Assembly (NCBI GenBank): GCA_013041585.1
Contig: JABEVM010000171.1
Location: 1-13,504, forward strand
DNA: 13,504 bases
Direction: 5' to 3'
Origin: Chlamydiota bacterium
GTDB taxonomy: Bacteria; Chlamydiota; Chlamydiia; Chlamydiales; Rhabdochlamydiaceae
Shown: one piece after another, positions 1 to 6,088 of the stretch
Layout: the number at the start of each line of letters is the position of its first letter
Numbering within the stretch: the stretch's first letter is position 1
Notes under the pieces: generated by a model
What the model was told of the DNA's origin: nothing
Databases searched by the model: none
Seen by the model: the letters and a program-made list of their open reading frames with translations, nothing else
Position numbers and translations under genes: made by a program

Positions 1-540
1 TAGATCTCTCTCATTTTTTAACGGATCTCCAGAGAAATCTTTGGATGCTAATTCACAAAATTGTCTCAAAGCTCTATCTACTTCTTTTTCTCCATCACTT
101 ACTGCTAAGACGCCAGGGGAAATAGCATATAAAACTTTTGCTCCATCTAAGATAACACCTAAAAACGGAATATTCACAATGTAGCGATTCGCAAGAGAAT
201 AGGTAACATCAAAAACAGGTAAAAAGGTTTCAAGAAATTGCCCTGCTGCTTTCGCTGCTAAAAAAAGCTTATGTTGGTAATCGGAATTTAGCTGAATAAG
301 CGCATAATTCTCTTTTAGGATTCCGTAAGATTTTTCTAATAAAGCAGCGTTTGTAAAAAATAAAAAAGCCTTTCCAGTCATAGAAAAAAAATTGGCGGTT
401 CTATTCCAGATAGATGGAGCTACTTCATTCGAAAGATTTCCTGCAAGTGCGAGAGGAGTAATGGACTGTCTGAGGTTAGTGAATACCTCGCTAGAAGCAT
501 TGGCTTGCAAAATCTGGTAAGCATCTCTTATAGAATTCAT
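1..540 (-). CDS. Hypothetical protein, N-terminal 180 residues (runs off left edge)
   Basis: An uninterrupted minus-strand reading frame runs from an ATG at 540 to the window edge, so the C-terminus is missing. I do not recognise a family. The protein starts MNSIRDAYQILQ. It has two apolar stretches, near residues 56-68 (GKAFLFFTNAALL) and about 104-145, where IPFLGVILDGAKVLYAI is the most hydrophobic part. These could be membrane-associated helices, but no charged-loop pattern clearly defines transmembrane segments. There is no signal peptide and no catalytic motif. The start is supported by an AAAAAAGG ribosome-binding site (positions 550-557, read on the minus strand) 9 bases upstream and by a promoter-like sequence just beyond it. 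The gene is divergent from pgk. It may be a chlamydia-specific protein, but this is inference. I am confident that it is coding and unsure of its function. Confidence 0.75.
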   Translation of the reverse strand, partial: MNSIRDAYQILQANASSEVFTNLRQSITPLALAGNLSNEVAPSIWNRTANFFSMTGKAFLFFTNAALLEKSYGILKENYALIQLNSDYQHKLFLAAKAAGQFLETFLPVFDVTYSLANRYIVNIPFLGVILDGAKVLYAISPGVLAVSDGEKEVDRALRQFCELASKDFSGDPLKNERDL

Positions 541-572
541 TTTTTAAAACCTTTTTTATTAAGATTGCATTA

Positions 573-599
573 ATTGTAGCAAAGAATGACTTATATCAA
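573..599 (-). promoter_or_regulatory. Candidate extended -10 promoter for the left-edge gene
   Basis: Read on the minus strand, TACAAT (573-578) is preceded by TGC, giving an extended -10 element TGnTACAAT. TTGATA lies at 594-599. The spacer is 15 bases, shorter than ideal, but an extended -10 can compensate. Transcription would start near 566, about 26 bases before the ATG at 540 and just upstream of the AAGG site. This is prediction only. Confidence 0.45.
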
Positions 600-615
600 T
601 AGTTTTTTATAGCCC

Positions 616-644
616 TTGATTACCCACACATTACCTATTGTAAT
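616..644 (+). promoter_or_regulatory. Candidate sigma-70-type promoter for pgk
   Basis: TTGATT (616-621) and TGTAAT (639-644) are separated by exactly 17 bases, with 4/6 and 5/6 matches to the housekeeping consensus. Transcription would start near 651, leaving a leader of about 65 bases before the pgk ATG at 716. A weaker alternative is TTGCCT (647-652) with GATAAA (671-676). Confidence 0.45.
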
Positions 645-715
645 TTTTGCCTCATCTCCTTACACTTTTTGATAAAACAATTGCTTTCTTCCCAAATTTA
701 TAAGCTGGAAAAACT

Positions 716-1924
716 ATGCATAAGCTTCGTATTCAAGATCTATCTGTGCAAAATAAAAAAGCGCTCGTACGAGTTGATTTCAATGTACCGCTTAATTCTG
801 ATGGAACCATATCTGATGCAACTCGGATTAAGGAGTCTCTCCCGACCATTGAGTATCTTCTAAAAAATGGCGCAAGCGTAATCTTAATGAGCCACTTAGG
901 AAGACCGAAAGCAAAAGTAGATCCAAAATTCTCTCTTAAAATTTGCGTAGATACTCTTTCTAAACTTCTCCAAAAACCTGTGTTATTTTCTACAGATTGC
1001 GTAGGAGAAGAAGCTAAAAAACTAGCTGCATCTCTTAAACCCGGGCAAGTTCTCCTTCTCGAAAATCTTCGTTTTCATGAGGCAGAAGAAAAACCGGAGA
1101 AAGACCCTTCTTTTGCAAAGCAACTCTCTGAGCTCGGTGATATTTATATTAACGACGCTTTTGGGACTGCCCATAGAGAGCATTCTTCTACTGCTACCAT
1201 TGCTAAATTTTTTCCGCAAAAAGCAGCTTCTGGGTTTTTAATGCAAAAAGAGATCGATGCATTCGTAGAACTTCTTACGAGTCCAAAGAGACCTTTCTAC
1301 GCCATTGTTGGAGGAGCCAAAATTTCCTCAAAAATTGGAGTTCTCTCCTCTTTGCTAAAAAAAGTAGATGGAATCTTTTTAGGAGGAGGTATGGCGTATA
1401 CTTTCTTTAAGCTTCAAGGAATTCCAATCGGAGACTCCATTTGTGAAAACGACTCCTTAGAGACTGCAAGAAATTTTTTAGAGGAATGCAAACAAAAAAA
1501 TATTATCCTCTCTCTTCCTAAAGATATTATTATAGCGAATCAGTTTTCTAATGATGCAGAGAGAAAATGCATCGCCGTGGAAAAAGGAGTCCCTGCTCAC
1601 TGGCAGGGGATGGACATTGGACCTGAAACGATAAAAGATTGGAAAAAACATTTTACAAATGCAAAAACTTTTTTTTGGAATGGTCCTTTAGGGGTCTTTG
1701 AATTCCCGAATTTCGCAGCAGGCACGCAAGCCATTGCTCAAACACTCAGTGAGCTTCCTGCAAAAACAATCGTTGGTGGAGGGGATTCGGTAGCTGCGAT
1801 TAATGGGATGAATTTAGGCCCTCGTTTCGCTCATTTATCGACAGGAGGCGGAGCCTCACTCGAATATATTGAATACGGTCATCTCCCCGGAATTGACGCG
1901 CTTAGCGACGGGCCATCTCGTTAG
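716..1924 (+). CDS. pgk: Phosphoglycerate kinase
   Basis: This cytosolic glycolytic enzyme transfers the acyl phosphate of 1,3-bisphosphoglycerate to ADP, giving ATP and 3-phosphoglycerate. At 402 residues it has normal bacterial length. The N-domain substrate-site motifs are RVDFNVP (19-25), SHLGRP (59-64), ENLRF (116-120) and NDAFGTAHR (146-154). The C-domain nucleotide-site motifs are GGAK (199-202), GGGMAYTF (223-230), WNGPLGVFE (321-329), GGGDS (354-358) and STGGGAS (375-381). All are intact, so it should be active. The start is the first ATG that gives the conserved N-terminus. Only a weak GGAAAAA lies upstream as ribosome-binding site. The gene seems to be a single unit, with a promoter candidate upstream and 183 bases before the next gene. 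It provides substrate-level ATP alongside the neighbouring nucleotide importer. Identity is essentially certain. Confidence 0.98.
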   Translation: MHKLRIQDLSVQNKKALVRVDFNVPLNSDGTISDATRIKESLPTIEYLLKNGASVILMSHLGRPKAKVDPKFSLKICVDTLSKLLQKPVLFSTDCVGEEAKKLAASLKPGQVLLLENLRFHEAEEKPEKDPSFAKQLSELGDIYINDAFGTAHREHSSTATIAKFFPQKAASGFLMQKEIDAFVELLTSPKRPFYAIVGGAKISSKIGVLSSLLKKVDGIFLGGGMAYTFFKLQGIPIGDSICENDSLETARNFLEECKQKNIILSLPKDIIIANQFSNDAERKCIAVEKGVPAHWQGMDIGPETIKDWKKHFTNAKTFFWNGPLGVFEFPNFAAGTQAIAQTLSELPAKTIVGGGDSVAAINGMNLGPRFAHLSTGGGASLEYIEYGHLPGIDALSDGPSR

Positions 1925-2004
1925 GGCAGAGCGTTTTAGACTGAAATACAAATTAAATCAAAAAATTCTTAGTAATTGCAAAGAATTTCTTAATAAAACA
2001 AGGG

Positions 2005-2032
2005 TTGTCAAATAAGATAAAATCGATATAAT
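2005..2032 (+). promoter_or_regulatory. Strong sigma-70/sigma-66-type promoter for the NTT operon
   Basis: TTGTCA (2005-2010, 5/6) and a perfect TATAAT (2027-2032) are separated by 16 bases in an AT-rich region. This is the best promoter match I found in the window. Transcription would start near 2039, giving a leader of about 69 bases before the NTT start codon. It probably serves ntt, dedA and pgsA. Confidence 0.65.
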
Positions 2033-2067
2033 AAAATCGACTTTCATACAAATTTCATGGATGTACT

Positions 2068-2092
2068 TTAAATAGCGCCGTGCGCCATTTAA
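2068..2092 (+). promoter_or_regulatory. Hairpin in the NTT mRNA leader
   Basis: TTAAATAGCGC (2068-2078) pairs with GCGCCATTTAA (2082-2092), an 11-bp stem with one A-C mismatch and a CGT loop. It lies within the predicted 5' leader and ends 15 bases before the ATG at 2108. No T-run follows, so it does not look like a terminator. It could affect translation initiation, mRNA stability or protein binding. The structure is visible in the sequence; the function is unknown. Confidence 0.5.
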
Positions 2093-2107
2093 CAACCCTG
2101 GCAATTT

Positions 2108-3688
2108 ATGTCTTCTAGTAAGGAATTTAGTACTTTACGCACATTTTTTTGGCCCATACATAAAGTCGAGCTCAAAAAATTTGTGCCCATGCTGCTTATA
2201 TTCTTTTTGATCTGTTTTAATTATAATATTCTAAAAGCTTCCAAAGACGCCATGGTTGTAACTGCCAGATCATCTGGAGCTGAAGCTATACCATTCATCA
2301 AAGTTTGGGCTATTCTTCCCTTTGCTCTGCTCATGACCCTCCTTTTCACTAGGTTATCGAACAAGCTAAGCAGAGAGAAAATTTTCTATGTCATGATGAG
2401 CTTATTTTTAGGCTTTTTCCTCATCTTTACTTTTGTTCTCTATCCCCTTCAAGATACTCTTCATCCTCATACTCTTGCGGATAAGCTCCAAGAGGTGCTC
2501 CCCCTAGGATTCAAAGGGCTTATTGCCATGTTCCGTAATTGGATTTTCACTATCTTCTACATTATGGCAGAGATGTGGAGTACGATTATGATGACAGTGC
2601 TCTTCTGGGGATTTGCGAATGAAGTTACTTCCGTCAAAGATGCAAAGCGTTTCTATGGTCTTTTAGGAGTTGGCGCTAACTTAGCCTGTATTATTTCAGG
2701 CCTTGTTTCATCCATATTGTCGCATCACACCTTTAATGCAAGCTTGCCATTTGGAACGGATGCATGGGGCCAATCGGTTGTCTTTCTTAATTGCATCGTC
2801 ATCCTTTCAGGCATTCTTTGTATTTACTTATTTAGAAGGTTGCATAAGCAAGGATTTGGATATAACTCAATCCAAGAAGACGGAACATCACTCCGAGAGC
2901 CTTCCAAAATTAAAATGGGCCTGAGGAAGAATTTCGCCTATTTAGCAAAATCTAAATATTTAATTTGCATCGCGGTGATTGTCATCATGTACAATATCGT
3001 GATCAACTTAGTAGAAGTTGTTTGGAAAGATCAAGTGAAAGAACTCTATCCAAACCCCAGCGACTTTAACGCCTATATGGGACAGGTAATGACAGCGGTT
3101 GGGGTCATAGCAACCCTCACATCCTTGTTTATTTCAGGAAATTTGATTCGAAAATTCAGCTGGACGACAACAGCAATGATTTCTCCTGTGATTTTATTAG
3201 TTACAAGCGTCGGATTCTTCTCATTTCTCCTCTTCCGAGACTTCGGCTTCGCCCATGCTATCGCAGGGATACTCGGATTCTCTCCTTTAGCGATCAGCGT
3301 ATTTTTCGGGTCGATGCAAAACAGTTTAGCTAGAGCATCCAAATATACAGTGTTTGATGCAACAAAAGAACTTGCTTTTGTACCTCTTAACCAAGAATCA
3401 AAATTAAAAGGAAAAGCAGCCATTGATGGAGTTGGATCTCGTCTTGGAAAATCAGGCGGATCCCTTATCCACCAATCCCTGCTTATGGTATTTGGAACGG
3501 TCTCTCTAAGTACACCTTACGTGGCTACCATACTTCTTGTCGCAATTGGGGCCTGGGTCATTGCAGTTAAATCTTTGGGCAAACAATTTACACAACTTAC
3601 TTCTCCAACTGACACTCCAAAACCTCAGGACCGAGAAGACACCCCCGTCTTTGAGCCTACCTTAGCGATTAGCAAGACCTCTACCTAA
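2108..3688 (+). CDS. ntt: NTT-family nucleotide transporter (ATP/ADP translocase family)
   Basis: This polytopic inner-membrane protein belongs to the non-mitochondrial ATP/ADP translocase family, with which intracellular bacteria take host nucleotides. At 526 residues it matches chlamydial members in length. Family hallmarks include WPIHKVELKKFVPM (15-28), LKASKDAMVV (42-51), SGAEAIPFIK (56-65), AEMWS (154-158), FWGFANEVT (166-174), VEVVWK (302-307), FDATKELAFVPL (416-427) and GKAAIDGVGSRLGKSGGS (435-452). About 11-12 hydrophobic segments are visible, followed by a hydrophilic Pro/Thr-rich tail from about 491. Family members differ in function: ATP/ADP exchange, proton-coupled net nucleotide import, or NAD import. 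LKASKDA in place of the LRDTKDT-like motif I recall for energy-exchange types, and the position near sohB/polA and pgsA, suggest a relative of C. trachomatis Npt2 (net nucleotide uptake). That is inference from memory. No clear Shine-Dalgarno site precedes the ATG. It is probably first in an operon with dedA and pgsA. Confidence 0.95.
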   Translation: MSSSKEFSTLRTFFWPIHKVELKKFVPMLLIFFLICFNYNILKASKDAMVVTARSSGAEAIPFIKVWAILPFALLMTLLFTRLSNKLSREKIFYVMMSLFLGFFLIFTFVLYPLQDTLHPHTLADKLQEVLPLGFKGLIAMFRNWIFTIFYIMAEMWSTIMMTVLFWGFANEVTSVKDAKRFYGLLGVGANLACIISGLVSSILSHHTFNASLPFGTDAWGQSVVFLNCIVILSGILCIYLFRRLHKQGFGYNSIQEDGTSLREPSKIKMGLRKNFAYLAKSKYLICIAVIVIMYNIVINLVEVVWKDQVKELYPNPSDFNAYMGQVMTAVGVIATLTSLFISGNLIRKFSWTTTAMISPVILLVTSVGFFSFLLFRDFGFAHAIAGILGFSPLAISVFFGSMQNSLARASKYTVFDATKELAFVPLNQESKLKGKAAIDGVGSRLGKSGGSLIHQSLLMVFGTVSLSTPYVATILLVAIGAWVIAVKSLGKQFTQLTSPTDTPKPQDREDTPVFEPTLAISKTST

Positions 3689-3702
3689 AATCTAATATAT
3701 CT

Positions 3703-4326
3703 ATGGAAACAATTTTTAGTTGGATCGTAAATCACGCAGAACAGGCACACTGGATCATCTTTGTCTGTATTTTGCTTGCTGGGTTCAATATCCCTTTCAG
3801 TTTAGATATTTTAACTATTATCGGCGCTGTTTTAGCAGCTACCGTCGTCCCCAAAAATGCAATCCCTTTATTCCTATCAATCTTCATAGGAGCCTACCTA
3901 TCAGCATGGATAGCCTATTGGGTTGGCGGCTTACTCGGCGACAGATTCTCCAAAATCAGATGGTTTGCAAAGGCAATGCCTCCAGCTAGAATGGAAAAGA
4001 TAAAAACATTTTATGAAAAACATGGTTTTTGGACTTTGTTACTTGGAAGATTTATCCCATTTGGATTTAGAAATTGCCTATTCATGACCGCCGGGATCAG
4101 TAAAATGAGCTTTAAGAAGTTTATGCTAAGAGACCTCCTAGCTTGCTTTGTATGGAGTAGCTCATCCTTTTTTATCTTCTATACTCTTGGACACAATTAC
4201 CAGATTATCTATAGCCATCTTAAGATTTTCAATATTATCCTATTTTCTGTTACCCTAGTTGTGGTGTCTGCGGTCTTGTGGCACAAAAGAAAAAGCAAAA
4301 ACCGCATAACTTCACTAGTAGAATAA
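3703..4326 (+). CDS. DedA-family (SNARE-associated/VTT domain) membrane protein
   Basis: This inner-membrane protein of 207 residues has typical DedA length. Family features are an N-terminal re-entrant-like segment with FNIPFSLD (28-35), IAYWVGGLLGDRF (70-82), FYEKHGFWTLLLGRFIPFGFR (103-123) and the AG pair at 130-131 (MTAGISKM) with F137 and F140 following. The conserved arginines R116 and R123 lie in the GRFIP..R motif. Several hydrophobic helices follow, and the tail is basic (HKRKSKNR). DedA proteins are known to help maintain membrane potential and envelope integrity, and some members recycle polyprenyl-phosphate lipid carriers or move phospholipids between leaflets; the substrate here cannot be read from sequence. 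The gene starts 14 bases after the ntt stop and ends 45 bases before pgsA, so co-transcription is likely. No Shine-Dalgarno site is visible, which suggests translation coupled to ntt or low-efficiency initiation. Confidence 0.88.
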   Translation: METIFSWIVNHAEQAHWIIFVCILLAGFNIPFSLDILTIIGAVLAATVVPKNAIPLFLSIFIGAYLSAWIAYWVGGLLGDRFSKIRWFAKAMPPARMEKIKTFYEKHGFWTLLLGRFIPFGFRNCLFMTAGISKMSFKKFMLRDLLACFVWSSSSFFIFYTLGHNYQIIYSHLKIFNIILFSVTLVVVSAVLWHKRKSKNRITSLVE

Positions 4327-4371
4327 CTTCGTTATGATTTATAAAAAAACAAAGTTAAAATTTTATCGAAT

Positions 4372-4896
4372 ATGATCAGCTTATCAAATGGATTGTCTTT
4401 TTCTAGAGCGCCCTTAGCCTTTTTGTTTTTAATAGAAAACACATCCCTCCGTATTGCTGTAATTATTTTGGCAATGCTGACAGATAGTATCGACGGCTAC
4501 CTCGCTAGAAAGCACAATTCAGCAACTCAATTCGGCGCAATTCTCGATCCTGCGATGGATAAATTTTTTGTATTTTTTATTCTAGGGATTTTGCTATTCG
4601 AACATAAAATTGAGACTTGGCAAGCCTGCGCTATGATCGCAAGAGACTTTTCTTTATGCGTTTTTGCCATTTATTTAGGTCTTTCTGGCCATTGGAATAC
4701 TCATGAGTTTTCTTCTGTAAAATGGAGTAAAATTACCACAGCTGTCCAATTCTTGACCTTGATTGGAATCACACTTCAAATCGGTTTCCCGTGGTATCTC
4801 TATGCCTTTTTTATATTCTCCGGAGCCTTAGTCTTCGTGGAATTATTTCAAATGAGAATCCGCAAATCTACAGCAAATCGGGCGAGGAACCAATAG
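4372..4896 (+). CDS. pgsA: CDP-alcohol phosphatidyltransferase, probably phosphatidylglycerophosphate synthase
   Basis: This integral membrane enzyme probably condenses CDP-diacylglycerol with glycerol-3-phosphate to form phosphatidylglycerophosphate, the committed step to phosphatidylglycerol. The full CDP-alcohol phosphatidyltransferase signature is present: D41-G-x2-A-R46, eight residues, G55-x3-D59-x3-D63, with an upstream D38. The N-terminus SNGLSFSRAPLAF resembles the NxLTxxR start of PgsA. MIARDF (88-93) and the KWSKITTAVQF stretch (117-127) resemble the RD and GK.KT..Q regions of PgsA. At 174 residues it is slightly short but complete, with about five hydrophobic segments. Related enzymes use serine, inositol or other alcohols, so substrate is inferred from the motifs. 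It has no Shine-Dalgarno site and probably belongs to the ntt-dedA operon. Its last 29 bases overlap the convergent mscS gene. Confidence 0.88.
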   Translation: MISLSNGLSFSRAPLAFLFLIENTSLRIAVIILAMLTDSIDGYLARKHNSATQFGAILDPAMDKFFVFFILGILLFEHKIETWQACAMIARDFSLCVFAIYLGLSGHWNTHEFSSVKWSKITTAVQFLTLIGITLQIGFPWYLYAFFIFSGALVFVELFQMRIRKSTANRARNQ

Positions 4897-5926
4897 AAGT
4901 GGTAGCAAGGCTAAGGCTATCTACTGCTAAAGCCGCTCCATGGTTTGTTAAAATTTCATGAACAAGTAGCAGCACTTCTTGCTTTACCACTAAAAACTTA
5001 TCATGTCTTGTTTCAAGCGAATATACATCGATAAGAAGATGTAAATAATATTCTCCAAATGAAAATAAAGAAACCGTCATAGGCACATTCGCATCGATAG
5101 TAGGTATCGTGAGCAGCATTCTCTTTATTTCATCGGTAATTGTGGAGATTAAAGAAATATCTTCAAAACGAAGTCGAATGGTTTCATATACTCGTCTGTG
5201 AGACATTCTGGACATATTGATTACAATTAGGGAAGAGAAAAGAGCGTTAGGAAGATACAGAGGTCTTTTTTCTCTGTCGCGGACGGCAGTTGCATACCAA
5301 CCTATTTCTTCGACAACCCCTTCAATATTTTTTTCTGATAAGAAAATCAAGTCGCCGACCTTGAACGGACGTTGAATAAAAAGGACAAGACCTCCAAACC
5401 AGTTCGCAATGACATCCTTACCCGCTAAAGCCACTGCTGCAGCCCCGATACCGCTAAAGGCTAAAAGAGGCACTATATTGAGTCCTAAGACCTGTAATAT
5501 AATCATCGCTGTAATCACGAGGATAAGCGCGGAAATGAACTTACTCAGCATCTGAGCCATATTAGGATCGATTAACTTGTTATAGCGACTTTTTTCAGCC
5601 TCTTTTTTCCAGCGTAGAAAAATCCAGGAAATACAGATAACAAGAGCCGCATTCCTAAAGGGTGCAACATAATTTAAAGCAGCCATAAACCCAAATCGAT
5701 GACCTACAACATCGTTTACATAAGAAAACCCTAGGATTCCAAGCAGAAATTTGATGGGGAGCTCTACGATATGATCGATTTTTTTCCACCAATCAGGAAG
5801 ATTTGAAAAAAAATGTTTACGAAAGTAGCGAATCAGTATCTTGAGACCGAAATGCACAAGAAGTAAAATGGCAAAGCCAAGTGCAATTTCTACAATCCAC
5901 ATCTCTTGAAAAAATAAATTTTCCAT
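4868..5926 (-). CDS. mscS: MscS-family mechanosensitive ion channel
   Basis: This is a small-conductance mechanosensitive channel homologue of the inner membrane, expected to release solutes on osmotic downshift. The 352-residue protein has hydrophobic segments near 10-31, 55-70, 88-106, 127-145 and 150-172. The last leads into the pore helix GIGAAAVALAGKDVIANWFGG (159-179), rich in Gly/Ala as in MscS TM3. The beta domain follows, with FKVGDLIF (188-195), IEGVVEEIGWYATAVRD (201-217), YLPNALF (224-230) and INMSR (236-240), then an alpha/beta C-terminal domain. There are two more N-terminal helices than in E. coli MscS, as in several larger paralogues. The frame is open to an ATG at 5977, but I chose the ATG at 5926 because AGAGGA (5935-5940, minus strand) lies 8 bases upstream and the protein then begins just before its first helix. 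The upstream ATG has no ribosome-binding site. It is monocistronic, convergent with pgsA and divergent from the S49 peptidase gene. Confidence 0.93.
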   Translation of the reverse strand: MENLFFQEMWIVEIALGFAILLLVHFGLKILIRYFRKHFFSNLPDWWKKIDHIVELPIKFLLGILGFSYVNDVVGHRFGFMAALNYVAPFRNAALVICISWIFLRWKKEAEKSRYNKLIDPNMAQMLSKFISALILVITAMIILQVLGLNIVPLLAFSGIGAAAVALAGKDVIANWFGGLVLFIQRPFKVGDLIFLSEKNIEGVVEEIGWYATAVRDREKRPLYLPNALFSSLIVINMSRMSHRRVYETIRLRFEDISLISTITDEIKRMLLTIPTIDANVPMTVSLFSFGEYYLHLLIDVYSLETRHDKFLVVKQEVLLLVHEILTNHGAALAVDSLSLATTSIGSSPDLL

Positions 5927-6050
5927 ATCCAAATTCCTCTTGGAAGGTTGCTTTGTTTTACGATAACATACTAACATAAAATTGCTATTAGAAAAACTTA
6001 TTCAAAATAAAGTTTCTAATTGCTGGATCAAAAAAAGAATCTTTTCTAAG

Positions 6051-6069
6051 ATCATGATTATGATATCAT
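6051..6069. promoter_or_regulatory. Adjacent palindromes upstream of the S49 peptidase gene
   Basis: Two perfect palindromes sit one base apart: ATCATGAT (6051-6058) and ATGATATCAT (6060-6069). They lie in the mscS/sppA divergent region, directly before the TTTTTTTAGGA ribosome-binding site of sppA. A -10-like TATGAT (6059-6064) falls across them, with no convincing -35. They could form an operator or simply reflect AT-rich sequence. Confidence 0.3.
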
Positions 6070-6088
6070 TTATTTTTTTAGGAATTCT

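Noticed and set aside
669..863. Plus-strand open frame of 64 codons overlapping the pgk start
   Set aside because: It overlaps pgk in another frame, has no recognisable domain, and the pgk frame carries the conserved substrate-binding motifs.
1963..1988. Possible terminator after pgk: AAATTCTT pairing with AAGAATTT around a 10-base loop
   Set aside because: The stem has only one G-C pair and eight base pairs, the loop is large and no T-run follows on the plus strand. It is too weak to call a terminator.
3073..3423. Minus-strand open frame of 116 codons within the NTT gene
   Set aside because: It is antisense to conserved transporter helices and its translation looks non-native, so it is a shadow frame.
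4323..4335. Small inverted repeat ATAAC-TTC-GTTAT at the dedA stop codon
   Set aside because: A five-base-pair AT-rich stem without a T-run is expected by chance and would not separate dedA from pgsA.
5927..5977. N-terminal extension of the mscS frame to the ATG at 5977
   Set aside because: No ribosome-binding site precedes that ATG, while the ATG at 5926 has AGAGGA at 8 bases and gives a normal start to the first membrane helix.
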